64,000 nucleotides of DNA from Setoptus koraiensis (Eukaryota; Arthropoda). The DNA lies in NCBI GenBank assembly GCA_048013815.1, contig CM106585.1, positions 6,076,001-6,140,000 of the forward strand, in the 5' to 3' direction. Positions within the stretch are counted from its first letter, which is position 1; the number at the start of each line of letters is the position of its first letter. A program made the position numbers and the translations under genes. Shown piece by piece: positions 45,394 through 57,418 of this stretch. The notes under the pieces are model-generated. The model had not been told where the DNA came from and made no database searches. It saw only the letters and a program-made list of their open reading frames with translations.

Positions 45394-48300
45394 CTTTGGG
45401 GCGTCAATTCGGTCGGGAAATTCGGTCGGGAAATTCGGTCGGGAAATTCGGTCGGGAAATTCGGTCGGGAAATTCGGGCGACAATTTGGGGCGAAAATTT
45501 GGGGCGAAAATTTGGGGTGACAAGAGAGGGCGATAACAGGTGGTTAGATGACAGCTGACAGGGACAGCTGACAGGGACAGCTGACAGTGACAGCTGACAG
45601 TGACAGCGCGTGACGGCAGTGACAACAAGAGGCGACAGGTTGTGTCAGGCGTCGTGAACTCACCTTGTCGGCGGCGCCCGAGGAGCCCGAGGCCTGGCTG
45701 CCGAACAGGCGGCTCGTGTGCCGTTTGCACACGAAGCCCATGAGCAGGCCGACGGCGAAGGGCGTCAAATGGTTCCAGGTCTTGGTGAGATGCTTGCCGA
45801 AATACAGCGCCTTGTCGTCCTTGTCCGGAAACGAGTGGAACCAGGCGGGCGGAAACTCGTTGGTGTAAATGGAAAAAAAGTTGATGAGGCAGCCGAGCGC
45901 GGCCAGCAGCGGCAAAAAGAGGGCCGGGCCCCTGAAGATGCTGTGATTGTTGCCCTCCTTCGACTCGAGCGATCGGTTGATGGCCACGATGAGCGGAATG
46001 GACAGCACCAGCAGTTGCAGCTCGACGCAGAACAGCCACGTGTGCGGCAGGCACTGCAAACGATAATGATGTGATAATCGGTTGCAATTATTACGCAATT
46101 AGCGATGTGATTATTACGCAATTAGCGATGTGATTATTACGCAATTAGTGATGTGATTATTACGCAATCATGAGGATAATTGTGAGGATAATTGTCAAGG
46201 TGAAATAGCGCAGTCAATAAACTCACCATGTGCTTGTAGGAGAGGAAGTTCTGCAGGAAGGTGAGGTCGATGAGGCCCGTGGACTTGCACACCTCCGACT
46301 GGCCGTCCACGTAGTCCTTCCAGACGGGGCTGCGATTCTCGTAGAACAGCGGCGTCAGTATGGTGAGGCCGGCCAAGAACACGATCGATGGCACGAGGCG
46401 AACGTATTTGTCAATGGTATACTTGATGAGATCCTTTATGTTTGAGTCCAGATTGTAATACGAAACGCTGAATGCCGTTATCAGAATCAATGTGTCAAAT
46501 TGTAGCGAGCTGTTAATAAGCAATTGCACGGGCCATTCCATTATGAGCCGGCGCAATGACATCATTTCGCGCAAAAATTGAAAATTTAAATTTATCGAGG
46601 CGTGCACCAGAAATATCCACAACACAACCAAAACTCGCAATCCGTAGGCGGCCATGGGTTTCGTTTGTGACAGCCTATCACAGTCGACCGAGGTGTGGTG
46701 ATCAATGGATCGGCCCAGCGACATTGAGGTGAGCAGGGCGCGCATTTTGCTCTTTTGTTTGCGGCGCATCGAGTAAACGAGCGATATGAGGCTCGACACC
46801 ATCACCACCAGCACGGCCAGCAGCATGGCCCCACTGAGAAAATAAATGTTTTACATTGTCGATTATGCAAATAACCGAATATAATATATATTCATATGTG
46901 AATGTATATGAAAAATATCGGACAGAATAAGACGCGATCGGTTGGTTAGATCGTGCCAGTCGACTAGTGAATATGATGATAGATTGAATGTGACAGATTG
47001 GGCAGCTGGCTTTTGGGGCCCTGCTTGTGAGCTTACCCCCAGGCGTAGTCGTGCCCGTCAATGGTGGAGGGCTCGTTCTCTTGGGGCTCCACGTCGCAAC
47101 GGATCACCTTGGCGCGCATCTGCACCATTTCGCTGACTGCGGGTCGGTTGAGCGGGCCGAAACAATGAGAGAAAAAATCCATTCCGTGCGCAGTGGGCAG
47201 TCGGAACCGGAAGTCGTGTTAGTATCGTCCATATGATAAAGTTATTTCGTAATTTTTTTTGTAAACGTAAGTTATCTTGTGATGCGTGTGTCTCGGAAAT
47301 CATCCGCCGCATCATCAATTTTAATTATGATTATAATCATAATTAAAATTATAATTATAATTATGAGCGCTACTCACTTTGGTTGGCCACTCGTTGAATG
47401 TCGTCGCGCGAACACAGCGACGGAACGCAAATATCCATGCGAATATTGATAAAATTAAACGCCACGGCCAGCTCAGAGAACTCGTCGAAAATCTAGCGCA
47501 GCAATTAGCAACAAATGAGAGGTGAGAGGTCGATCAATAACGGAACAATGATTGCAAAGTGAATCAGTTGTCATGCATCATGCCACGGGCAACCTACCGT
47601 TTTTTCGTAATACTTGTAGCTGCGCAACAGAGGCTTGTAGGTGGAATTGAGACCGTAAAACTGGGGCTTTTTGCCCAAATACGGCTTCAGATGCAATATA
47701 CAGTATCGGCCCCGGAAGTACTCCTTGTATTGGTCGGTCAGTTCTATTTCGTCGTCGTCGGGCGCTCGCACCGACAAACATTGACGGTAATTTCCGAACA
47801 TGGTGAGCGATCCCTCGAGCAAGCCAGCGGTGGGCTTTCCGGCGGCATCCAACACTGTTTTTGGGCGCGTCACATTGGTGGTCACGTGGAAAGAATTGGG
47901 GCGAAATTGTGAATTTAGTGAATGCATTGTCATGATATTGTCATTGTTTGTCACGAGATTGTCATTGTTTGTCACGAGATTGTTATTGTTTGTCATTTGT
48001 TAGTTAGTTTGTTAGCCAAGTTATTTTTGCAGGAGAAGGCGCAGTTTGTAAGTTTGGGCCGTTTTGTGATGTCATATCGCACACCCATCGCATCACAGAA
48101 TCGTGAGGTAGTTGCAATTTACGATAAACAGAAGTAGACAAGTGAACCGTGGCCGGCACGCCAATACAGTATTATACTGTAGACTACGGCGACCAGTAGA
48201 TGGCGCAACACGAACCAGTCACAACCAGTGAAATTTTATAAAATAACTTTACAAAATAATTATATAAAAATATTAATCATATTAACAATTCACTCAAAAG

Positions 48301-51300
48301 TATAAATATAAACGTTCGTAAGCTGGCTGCGATCCAAAAACACGAGTCACGTAATGACGTGGCGACGCAATGATAAGCAAGTATTTGTGCAATGTAGCTT
48401 GCCGATGATTATTTATCTTGGACAATAATTAATCGTTGTATCGATTACGAGAGGGCCGTTGCGGCTGGACAAGGGCGAGCGGCAGCCGCGACACAATTAG
48501 AAATTTAATCATTCAAAAATCATTGATGATACGATGGTGATAATCGGCCAACAATCGACTGTTTGACTGACAGCTCGACCATTATGATCGTATCGAGTGA
48601 AATGATCGTATCGGCTGATATCATCGTATCGAGTGGCGTCATTACGCTGTCGACCATTATCATTATGTCGACTATTAGTGTGCGGCCAGAGCGGGCACTG
48701 TTAATTGGTCGCTGTTGCTCATGCTGGCGATGATAATGAAATTGAAATGAATGGCGAGCTCGTTGGCCAGCGATTGTCAGGGAGATTGAAGAATCGTTGA
48801 GATTGAATCATTTTGGATTTGGATTTGTTGGCTTGGATCGCTCACTCCTAGAGACGCCCCCTAGAGAGGAATCTAAGATTGTGCTCGGATTGCGGCCTAG
48901 ACGATTGAATATAATATATTACATAATACATGTTATATAATATATATTGCGATAGATATTGCGCATTATCTAATATAGGCAGTCGTCATAGTTGTCATGA
49001 TGGTCGCAACGGTTGCAAATCATCATGGCTGCCGACTGACGCTGTCTGACTGATCTGTGGGCTATCGGTAACAAGTTTTAAAAATAGCAAATGATGAATC
49101 GACGCGTTATCGCGCTATATTTACCTGGCCGGCGCCGCTTTGCTGCCTCTTGGCCAATTAAATATTGGCCGCCGTGCTTGCGTTTGGCTTACAACACTTA
49201 CAACACGTTACACAATGAGCAATAACGGTATATTTAGACAGACACCTGTTGTGCGCAGCGCGTACCCGAGTAACTTCATCCAGTTGCCACTGGCGCTACC
49301 AGAAAGTGTTGTTGTTGTCGTGGTTGTTGTCGTTGTTGTCGTTGTTGTTGTTGTTGCTGTTATGTAACGGTATTTGTTGTGGCTGAATAACAAGTGGCTG
49401 TGCAGACAAGTTGTTTACAGAGCGAAAGAGCAAATTCGAGGTCGCGCAAGTACCGTTATAACGATAATTGCATCATGCCAGACAGTGCGCTATCTCATTA
49501 ACTCTGACACGTCAACACACACACACACTCTGTCTATCGCGCACTTGTTGCTGTTGCACAATACCTATTACATAATACATAATAATAATGATAATATCAT
49601 GATCAACGTGCTGTTGTTACACGTTCAATGAGGACAAAATTATCGCTTCAGCAAATCGCTCGCTCGGCTGGCCAAAATGAACTTTTGTGTTGGTTGTTAA
49701 CGCTTTTGTTGTTGCTCTCACTGGTTGTCAGCCACTGGCAACTACAAAAGCCCGGCCACTTTCAATGTATCAACAATCTGGCCAATCGACAGTCTTGCCG
49801 AGATCTGGCCACTGTTGTCAGATTTACGTTACTGTTGTGGGCTAAACTTGCGAGCCAGTTGTCGACGCCAATTGACTTATCGCAACGAGATAATAACTGT
49901 CAAGATGAGCGGCGACAAAGTGACAAAAGCCAGTCGGCACCCGACAATCGGCCCAGTGCAATTGTCGCTGAAAATCATATTGTCATAACAGGAAAATCAT
50001 ATTGTCATATCAGGAAAATCATATTGTCATATTAGGAAAAGGATTTCCTTTGTGTCACTGTGATAGTTGCGCAATTGTGCGCTGTGACAGCGATAATAAG
50101 CAACGATAACAATAAATAAGTGATCGCACTTGCGACACATTCTTAAGTAATTATCAATTAATTAATTAGCGGCCCGCCAAGCGCAAATTGCTGGGCAGCG
50201 TCTCGCTGACGCTGTCACTCGATAATTAATTAGTTAACAAACTCTCTGTTCATGGAATTGATTCACGGCGATCGCTTCACACCGCTCTCGTGTCGATGAT
50301 CTGTGCACCTGGGGCCTCAATTGATCGTTGTGTCGATTGCGGGGGGCCCTTGCAACCGCTTGGTCAGTCGAAAGCGCAATCGGTGATGTGGGGCCGAACA
50401 GCTCGAGCGAGAACAACAAAACCCGCCGCAAAAATAAACAAAATGCCGAAAAAATGAATAAAATTCCGCAAAAATAAACAAAATGCCGAAAAAATTTCAA
50501 AAAAATGCCGAAAAAATTTCAAAAAAATGCCGAAAAAATTTCAAAAAAATGCCGGAAAAAACAACCGCTGCAGCTACTTACTTTGCACGGCCCATGTTCG
50601 CAAATTCTTCAGGTTGAGTATCCATTTCAGCAGTCCGCCGGCGCAATTTCCGGTAACGCGGTTCGTCATGGACACCATGCGCGGGCTGATGCTTTTCAGC
50701 GCCGTCGAGATGCCTGCACGAGCAAAAACAAATTGTTGTTATTTTTCTATTTATATCGATACGATTGAAATTGGCGATCGATTGGTCTGGTACGTTGTCA
50801 CATAGAAGAGGACCCTCCACTGATCTCAATGCAAACTCACCTTGCTGCAGGCCGGTGCTCATGTTCTTCCATTTGGCCACCACAAACTCGTCGGCGTACG
50901 CCATGTTGAACAGCTCGTCCACCTCGGTGTAATTGACCGACATGCTTGTTTTAGGTTTCTTTGGGGCGCTAGTAGTAGTGGTTGTGGTTGTGGTAGTAGT
51001 GGTTGCTGGCTCGGTTATTGTGCTGGCGCCAGCGCCCTCTGCATCGGGACTGTGAGTGGTGCTTGAATCGATATTTTCGGGCGGCGCCTCAGTGGCCTCT
51101 TGACGCTTGACGCGATAATGTTGAGCCATGTTCAGGTTTGATAATTCGTCGTGGTCGTATGGCTGTCGCTGGTGACCTCTATCATGGGCCCCAACGATGT
51201 GTATGGCGGTTGCTACGAACAGGAGGCCGCCGATGGCCAGTGTGAAAGACAAATTGCAGCGAGGCGAGCGCATATTGGGGCCGCTGCTTCTTCTTCTTCT

Positions 51301-51345
51301 GCTGCTGCAATCGCGGGGCAGTAACATGGTTGTTAGTTTGTTCAT
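44701..51345 (-). CDS. nrf-6: NRF-6-like (nose resistant to fluoxetine) acyltransferase-3 membrane protein
   Basis: NRF-6 proteins are multipass ER or plasma-membrane proteins linked to lipid and drug transport in nematodes and insects. Eight exons (51345-50841, 50713-50582, 47854-47598, 47492-47378, 47136-47037, 46833-46227, 46053-45664, 45393-44701) join with every phase correct, 2,799 bases, 932 residues. The N-terminus has a hydrophobic segment, a basic site (RVKRQE), a run of Thr, and the NRF domain: CAGGLLKWILNLKNLRTWAV running into MLDAAGKPTAGLLEGS, then FGNYRQCLSV and ICVPSLCS. The acyltransferase-3 part has about ten to twelve helices (for example CLPHTWLFCVELQLLVLS) and ends in a charged tail. 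Three introns carry minisatellites. Confidence 0.93.
45407..45523. repeat. 13-bp minisatellite in NRF intron 7
   Basis: Nine units of period 13: five near-identical ATTCGGTCGGGAA copies, then four variants of TTTGGGGCGAAAA. On the minus strand it starts about 140 bases past the exon 7 donor and runs to within about 15 bases of exon 8. Confidence 0.9.
45551..45602. repeat. Second 13-bp minisatellite in NRF intron 7
   Basis: Four ACAGCTGACAGGG-type units, unrelated in sequence to the neighbouring array but with the same period. Confidence 0.9.
46093..46170. repeat. 23-bp minisatellite in NRF intron 6
   Basis: Three full copies and one partial copy of ACGCAATTAGCGATGTGATT plus ATT, between exons 6 and 7. 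Confidence 0.9.
47929..47991. repeat. 21-bp minisatellite
   Basis: Three units of the type GTCACGAGATTGTCATTGTT plus T, in NRF intron 2 near exon 3. Confidence 0.9.
49307..49358. repeat. GTT/GTC trinucleotide tract
   Basis: About 17 imperfect GTT/GTC units. The valine or threonine runs read through it are not coding. Confidence 0.85.
49971..50036. repeat. 22-bp minisatellite
   Basis: Three units of AAAATCATATTGTCATATCA plus GG, in NRF intron 2. Confidence 0.9.
50483..50562. repeat. 22-bp minisatellite beside NRF exon 2
   Basis: Three copies of ATGCCGAAAAAATTTCAAAA plus AA and a partial fourth, starting about 20 bases past the exon 2 donor (minus strand). Confidence 0.9.
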
Positions 51346-51752
51346 AATTATTAATTATTTGCCGCTGTTTTAGCGGACAATTTGAGCGGTCGTTAGCAGC
51401 TAACGTTGAGCGTTGATTTCTTCATTTTGTTGCACAACATTTGTTGTTTGTTATGCGCAAAACAGCGGATATCGAAAAGAGATTTGGGACAAGAGGTTAA
51501 TCGAGTTGTTATCGAGTCGTTATCGAGTTTTCATCGAGTTTTTGTCGAGTTACGCTCGACACACCAACACTGACGATTGAAAAACTGTCACGTCTGTCAG
51601 TCGCACACACACTGATAATAAGTGAGAATGAGTGATGTAATAGGCGATTTCACTCAGCCGCCGGTGACATATGTCACCGATTGTTTGGGCCAGTCGGTGG
51701 CCGTTGAGCGGCGATTGCGCAAGTCAGTTTAATTGCCGGTTGAACGGCGCCA

Positions 51753-51808
51753 GTGACATACAGCGAGTGACATACAGCGAGTGACATACAGCGAGCGACA
51801 TACAGCGA
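51753..51808. repeat. 14-bp minisatellite
   Basis: Four units of GTGACATACAGCGA (the last with one change), about 400 bases upstream of the NRF start codon. Confidence 0.92.
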
Positions 51809-52832
51809 GTGGGTGGCATAGTTACCTGAGCAAGAGCAGTTAGTATGTGTCGGTAAAAAGTTGTGGTTGTGGCATCCAAGTGATGACTTGCGATTGTTAT
51901 TTTTGGCCTCAATCTTGTATTTTGTGAGCTGTTCCGTTTTTCATGCTGCAATTTCATCTATGCAACAAGCACATTTTGCAGTCAGTTTGCCTGTCGATTT
52001 GCTGATTGTTGTCACACGATGATTGTTGAATTTTCGCTTTCCGATCGCTGACTGATTTCGATTCATGCGCGCACAAATTGTGCTTGTAAGCGTTCATATA
52101 ATTTTTATATATTTAATATTTTTAATATTTATCTGCGCACGGATACTGATCTGCGGCGGATATTGATCAACGGCCGGATGTCTGTTTGTTTGTTAGTTTG
52201 TGTGCGGTGGCGCGGACGTGGCTGCGGATGCCGACGATCTGATTTGGAGGATTATTGTCGGTGCTTGAGCAGTGAGCTCATATCAATCATTGGCAACAAT
52301 TAGATAAGTGGGATTTTGAGCGGATTGCTGCGGTTGGCGGTCGACGGTCGACGGTCGGCGGTTTGCGGTGACGACAGCGAACGAGGAAAAGATGATGCCG
52401 CGTGATGAAATTGAAAAGTTTTGTTGTTTCCTTGTCGACAGCGGCAACTGGCAGCGCGATTGCAGTGCGCGATTTCAGTGTCAGTGTCGCACGATTGAAT
52501 GCGCAACAATTAATTAATTATTGTTGTCGTCAAGCTAGCTGCTGATTATATCACTTATGTTTGCATCTGATAACTGCGTGGCACAGATTTGAGCAACGTT
52601 CGTTAGTTCGTTAGTTCATTAGTGTTTGTGTGCCAAGTGGGCGACACTCGTCTGAGATTAACAACCACAGAGCGTAATTGTTGGGAAATTATGTTACTGT
52701 TGTCGTCTTATTTGGTGTTGACTTGCAATTACTCTCTCTCTCGGAGGAAGCGTCGACTCTCTCGGAGTCTCTCCACTAGGGGCTCTGTAGCACTAACTAA
52801 ACTAATTTGATGTGATCTTGGCAAATTGTTGC

Positions 52833-52892
52833 TCGATGCAACAGTCAACGATGCAACAGTCAACGATGCAACAGTCAACGATGCAACAGTCA
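52833..52892. repeat. 15-bp minisatellite
   Basis: Four units of ACGATGCAACAGTCA (the first with one change) in intergenic sequence. Confidence 0.92.
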
Positions 52893-55482
52893 GAGCCGAT
52901 CAAGTGCAAATTGTGGGCACGCCAGCCAGACAAAGTGATGTGACGTGGTGCGACAATTGTTGCGCCGATTATGGTTAGAAGTTGTATTATGCAGCTATTG
53001 CTATTATTGTAATCACGTTTACACAGTCGGTTGTCGGTGCGAAGCGAGCGCCGCGCCGGAGACAACTCCACAACTTGTTAGTTAATAAAATCTAAGTCTT
53101 AACGAGTTGTCTTAAATTATCAAAATTGTTTCACTACTTTTATTTCAAAACTTGTTGTTGTTTAGTGCTAGCGCACCGATGCACACTGATTGCTTCGTTC
53201 GTCACTGGTTGCTGCAGTTGTTCGCACCGGCTCATTCCGACGCATTGGCTGGCTGGATAGATAAATAAATTAATGAACGTCGTCAACGACGCGCTATCAT
53301 GACGTGCCCGCTGTCTTCGCTGGCTGTCGGCTGTCGGCTGGCTTCTTCGCTGGCTGTTGGCTCGCTTCTTCGCCGGCTTCTTCGCTGGCTGCTCACGACG
53401 ATCTGGCCGACTCAACTGGTGGCTGGCAAAGGGCGACCAGACGACGACGCCGAGATTCTTTCCATTTGAGAGATTCTTTCTATTTGAGAGCGATTTGCTC
53501 GCTCACCTGTTGCACTTTCGGGCCGATTCGGCTGGCGTCGGGCGCCGCTCGGCCACAGCTGCGACCATCAAAATCATATCTGCTCACATCTCGATCGGCC
53601 CTCGCTCTCGTTCGCCCAACTCGCAGCAGTTGTGTCAGTTCACCTGTTGAGCTCTGGCTGTTGCAGTTGTTGTTGCGCAAGTCGTTGTTGTTGCTGGTGT
53701 TGTTGTTGCTGTTGTTGCTGCTGGTGTTGTTGCTGTTGCTGGTGTGGTTGCGGCGGCTGTGCTGGCGTGGCTGTCGGTGGTTGCTGGCGCCGGCTCAACT
53801 TGATATCGAGCCATTAGAGCCACTCGCTAATGGTTGGCGTGCCAGCGTGCAAAGGCAACTCGGCTCAGCTCGGCTCGGCTCACTAAATTAAATTTAACAC
53901 ACAAGATGGAAGTAACGACGCCAAGAAGATGATCTAACATGATCTAAGTTTAGCTAACAGCCAATATCAGCGTTATTACTTATTAGCGCCAACTAATAGC
54001 CAGAGCCGGGCTCAGCCGCCTGTTGCTCCACTTGATTAGACTCTTTTCTGGCAGCACAAAAACGCTGCCAGAGTCGCTGGCCGGCCGGCTGGCTGGATAT
54101 TATTATCCATTACTAAATATAATCGTAATAATACCTGTAATAATAACTGGCTGCGCACAGCGAGCGACACAAATCAAAAGAAAAAGAAACGAAATTTCAG
54201 GGTTACCATGCCAACCACCGTCAAGAGCACGCTACCTAGCCAACGAGCACGCTGTTGTTGTTGTTGCTGCCGTTGCTGCCGTTGTTGCCGTTGCCGCAAC
54301 CAGTTGTTGTGCGGCCCATAGGCCAAACCCAAACAACAACCGGTGCCATTGTGCAACCGTCGTCGGTTCAGGCGAGTCTGGCTATTTATGGCTGCGCAAA
54401 GGTATGCCCAGCAATTGATTAGCATAAGAGCAAATGAAAAATTTATCGCCCTCCAGTCGCTGGCGCTGTTGTTGCCGCTGTTGTTGCTGCTGCTGTTGTT
54501 GTTGTTCAACAACAGCAACAACAACAACAACAGACACATAGACGCTAGTGACTAGCCGCTAGACAGATGATGATTTAACATTACATTATATATTACGCAA
54601 CACGCTCGCAAATAATAATGTAATATCTGCTAACTGCTGTTGCGCTCGCTCGTTGCGCTCGCTCGCTCGCCGAGTATCAAATTCAAAAACTTCAATTCAT
54701 CCCGTTTCAGTCACTTGTGTTGCATTATCCATTATTCATTCGCACTCACTCTCACCTGAGCTGTTTAGAGCGTCTCGAGACGAAGCGATTTTATTAACCA
54801 AAGCCACTGATATATCCAGGCCAATCGCAAACAGCCAAGCCAACACGAAACAAAACAAATTTTTAATTTTTATATATTCAACATTCGCACAAATCACACA
54901 ACATTTGAATACAATTTTTATTATTTATATACGCGCATTTGTTGTATATAAATAATAAATATAAAATATATAAATGGTGCGGGTATAAATTGCGCTATTA
55001 AGCTGGGCAATAAATACACAGCAATAGATACTTACTAATACTGTTGCCAGCAACTATAACCCCAGGCTTGCTTACTATTGACTGACAGCCAGCATTCACA
55101 ATCTGTAATAATGCGCTCGCTTGCCTTGGAGTAGCGTCGATTCGCGCGCACTAATTGTTGCAATATACCCACTAATTGTATATATTGTTCAATCGATCGA
55201 TTATCGAGTATCGCATGAGGCGTTCATTTATTTATGTTGGCATTCGACGAATTGTCCAATAAATCTCAAAATTTGAACACTGTCGAAAGGCTGGATACAA
55301 TTAGGAGGAATAACTATAATTAACTTTTGGTTCTAAAATTAACTGTCTGGCACACGAGTGATTTAGTGAGTGATTCAGAGTGAACTAATCAAAGTGCCGC
55401 CGGACGACCGCTGATCGGGGCGCCAACAGCAACAGACAGATAAGATAATAATTCAAAAGTCCATACACAATCGTGCGGACAG

Positions 55483-56936
55483 AGGGCATCTTGGCAGTGC
55501 AATATCCCGACAATACGACATTGGAGTGGCACCGGCATAACACAATTTGCAATCGATCGCCATTTGTCAAGGTCTCGCGCACAGACGCACAGCTGAGCTG
55601 TTGGGCTTGGGGCCCGGTTTGCAATAAAGACAAATTTGACAGGAGCAACAGGTGAGTCGGTGCACTGCCTATTCCAACAGGTGAGTGTGTGTGTGTGGAA
55701 ACAGGTTGTCGATGTCACTTTCTATTCTTGCGACGCCTCGGGGCATCGCATCACCAGTCGACGGTTCGCTGGCTCGAGTGTGGCTGTCATCGGCTGTCTG
55801 CCATGAATCTCTATTCACTCAAATCTCTATTCACTCAAATCTCTATTCACACGCAAATCTGCGTTCAAAAGTGACGGCCAAAAAGTGATTCACGACGACG
55901 CCAGAAAACGAAAAGCAAAAGGCTCCGAGAATTCAAGTTCATTTCGCTGTCAAGTCACCTGTTCGAGCTCATTCGCTGCCAAGTCACCTGTTCGAGCTCA
56001 TCCCGGCCGCCAGTGTCAGGCTTGTGGATGCGAGCGGGCGATCAATCATGAGTGAAAACATTATTGTAATTAGACGACTAATCGCAACAGGTTGTTGCGC
56101 GATTTGCTGGGTTTTTCACGTCAGCGCACAACGTTTTGGGCTTTTGCCGTATAGGCCGTATCGTTCATTAAAATACACACAAGGTGTGTGCAGCAAAATA
56201 GAGACAACGTTGATACAAACAGCCAGCAATAGTCGTCGACAACCAACAAACCCATTCCATCATCTTTAGAAGCATTTTTCAGTATAGTTTAGTGATGGCA
56301 AAATGGCAAAATTCAACAACAACAACAACTGGCTGCGTCATTAGGCCATGTTGGCGTGCATTGAAAACTCGTATAAATGAACATAAATTATTCCTTGTTA
56401 CATGCGATCCAATCAAAGCTAATGCAAACAAACAACATCTGATCAATTAATAACGATCTACAACAGCCACAGCGATAACCAGAGCCATAGAGAAGCCATT
56501 AGCCGGCCCAAACGCAAAGCGAAATGTATCCCATTTTATCCTATTCGATAATACTCTCGTTTATCCTGATAATTTCAGCGCTCTGATCGCTCGCGTTCTC
56601 AACACAACACTTGTTGCCCTCGCGCCGATCCATGCCGACTTGAAATTGCTATCTATAGGCTATCGTTACGACTGTGAAAAAGTTACCCACCGGCATCAAG
56701 TTCATTTGTGGCCAGTGCAAGATCAGTGCAAAGTGCCCATTGGCCAGCATTGTCTGGCCGGCATTACCTGGCCGGCATTGCGATCAAATGGATGCTTTTA
56801 TCCAGCGTTCAGATGATTCGTTTGGCCAGTATTTGTTGCATACGTGTGTTCTTATCCACCTAGGCAGTGCCATTGCGAGATGTGCAAGCCAGAGAAAGTT
56901 ATCCACTCCGATCGTAATCTCAAGGTCATCCGACAG
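55483..56936 (+). CDS. Unrecognised cysteine-rich protein, probably secreted (three exons)
   Basis: Three exon-like blocks join in phase: about 55483-55651 (ending AACAG|GTGAGT), 56579-56806 and 56864-56936. They read SCWAWGPVCNKDKF, then SALIARVLNTTLVALAP, LLSIGYRYDCEKV, HLWPVQDQCKVPIGQHCLAG and QCHCEMCKPEKVIHSDRNLK. Regular cysteines, tryptophans and an N-glycosylation motif (NTT) suggest a secreted, disulphide-bonded factor of cystine-knot style. I do not recognise the family. The acceptors at 56579 (AATTTCAG) and 56864 (CCACCTAG) are good; the donor of the second exon (AGC|GTTCAG) is weak. Neither the signal peptide exon nor the stop was found. The neighbouring M14 gene starts 480 bases downstream on the same strand, but nothing shows they are one gene. 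Confidence 0.45.
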
Positions 56937-57418
56937 GTGGCGCCGAACAAAGGCCGGACTCTCACGCCAAGTATTTTTTTCTTTTTTTTTTTTGACAATG
57001 TCACAGTCTTGACAGTCGCCTCTCTCTCTCTCTCTGGCCGGTCATCTCGACAAGATATTAGATATCTGGGCTCGGCGAGAATTCTTTGAGCCGTCGACCA
57101 ACTGTTGCTCGTGATCTCGATGATGTGAGCGTACGAAGATTTGGCAAGATGCGTCCGTCGGTCGATGAGATCGAGATGATATCATCGATGACAACAGCCG
57201 TCAGATTCTGGCGATTTTGGCGGTCGCTGCGCGATCAGCGTTAAATCGGCCAGATATGACGCAATATTATTATTTCTCTCTCTGAAACTATTCAAAAAAA
57301 GGCCACTCAATGCAATGACGCAATGTGACAACGAGTCACTGTTAGATCAAACTATCACAGCCAGCTGACAACTTTAGCTAATTATGCAAATTTTCTGAAT
57401 AAAATCCACTTCCAGACA

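Larger units (their letters stand above)
47855..50581. other. nrf-6: NRF intron 2
   Basis: 2.7-kb intron supported by phase on both sides (AAA|GTAAGT to ACAG|TGTTGG on the minus strand). It holds a GTT-rich tract at 49307-49358 and minisatellites at 47929, 49971 and 50483. I see no nested gene. Confidence 0.7.
51346..55482. other. Spacer upstream of NRF and of the cysteine-rich gene
   Basis: About 4.1 kb with minisatellites at 51753 and 52833, GTT/GCT runs near 53640-53790 and 54250-54520, and no frame resembling a known family. The NRF promoter (minus strand) should be just right of 51345. The first exon of the cysteine-rich gene is probably near its right end but could not be fixed. Confidence 0.5.

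Noticed and set aside
45407-45523. CRISPR-like regular repeat array
   Set aside because: Units are directly adjacent with no spacers, in an intron of an animal gene; it is a minisatellite.
53304-53891. 195-codon open frame on + with long Leu runs
   Set aside because: Leu and Cys runs arise from GTT/GCT tracts; no signal-peptide gene structure or family match.
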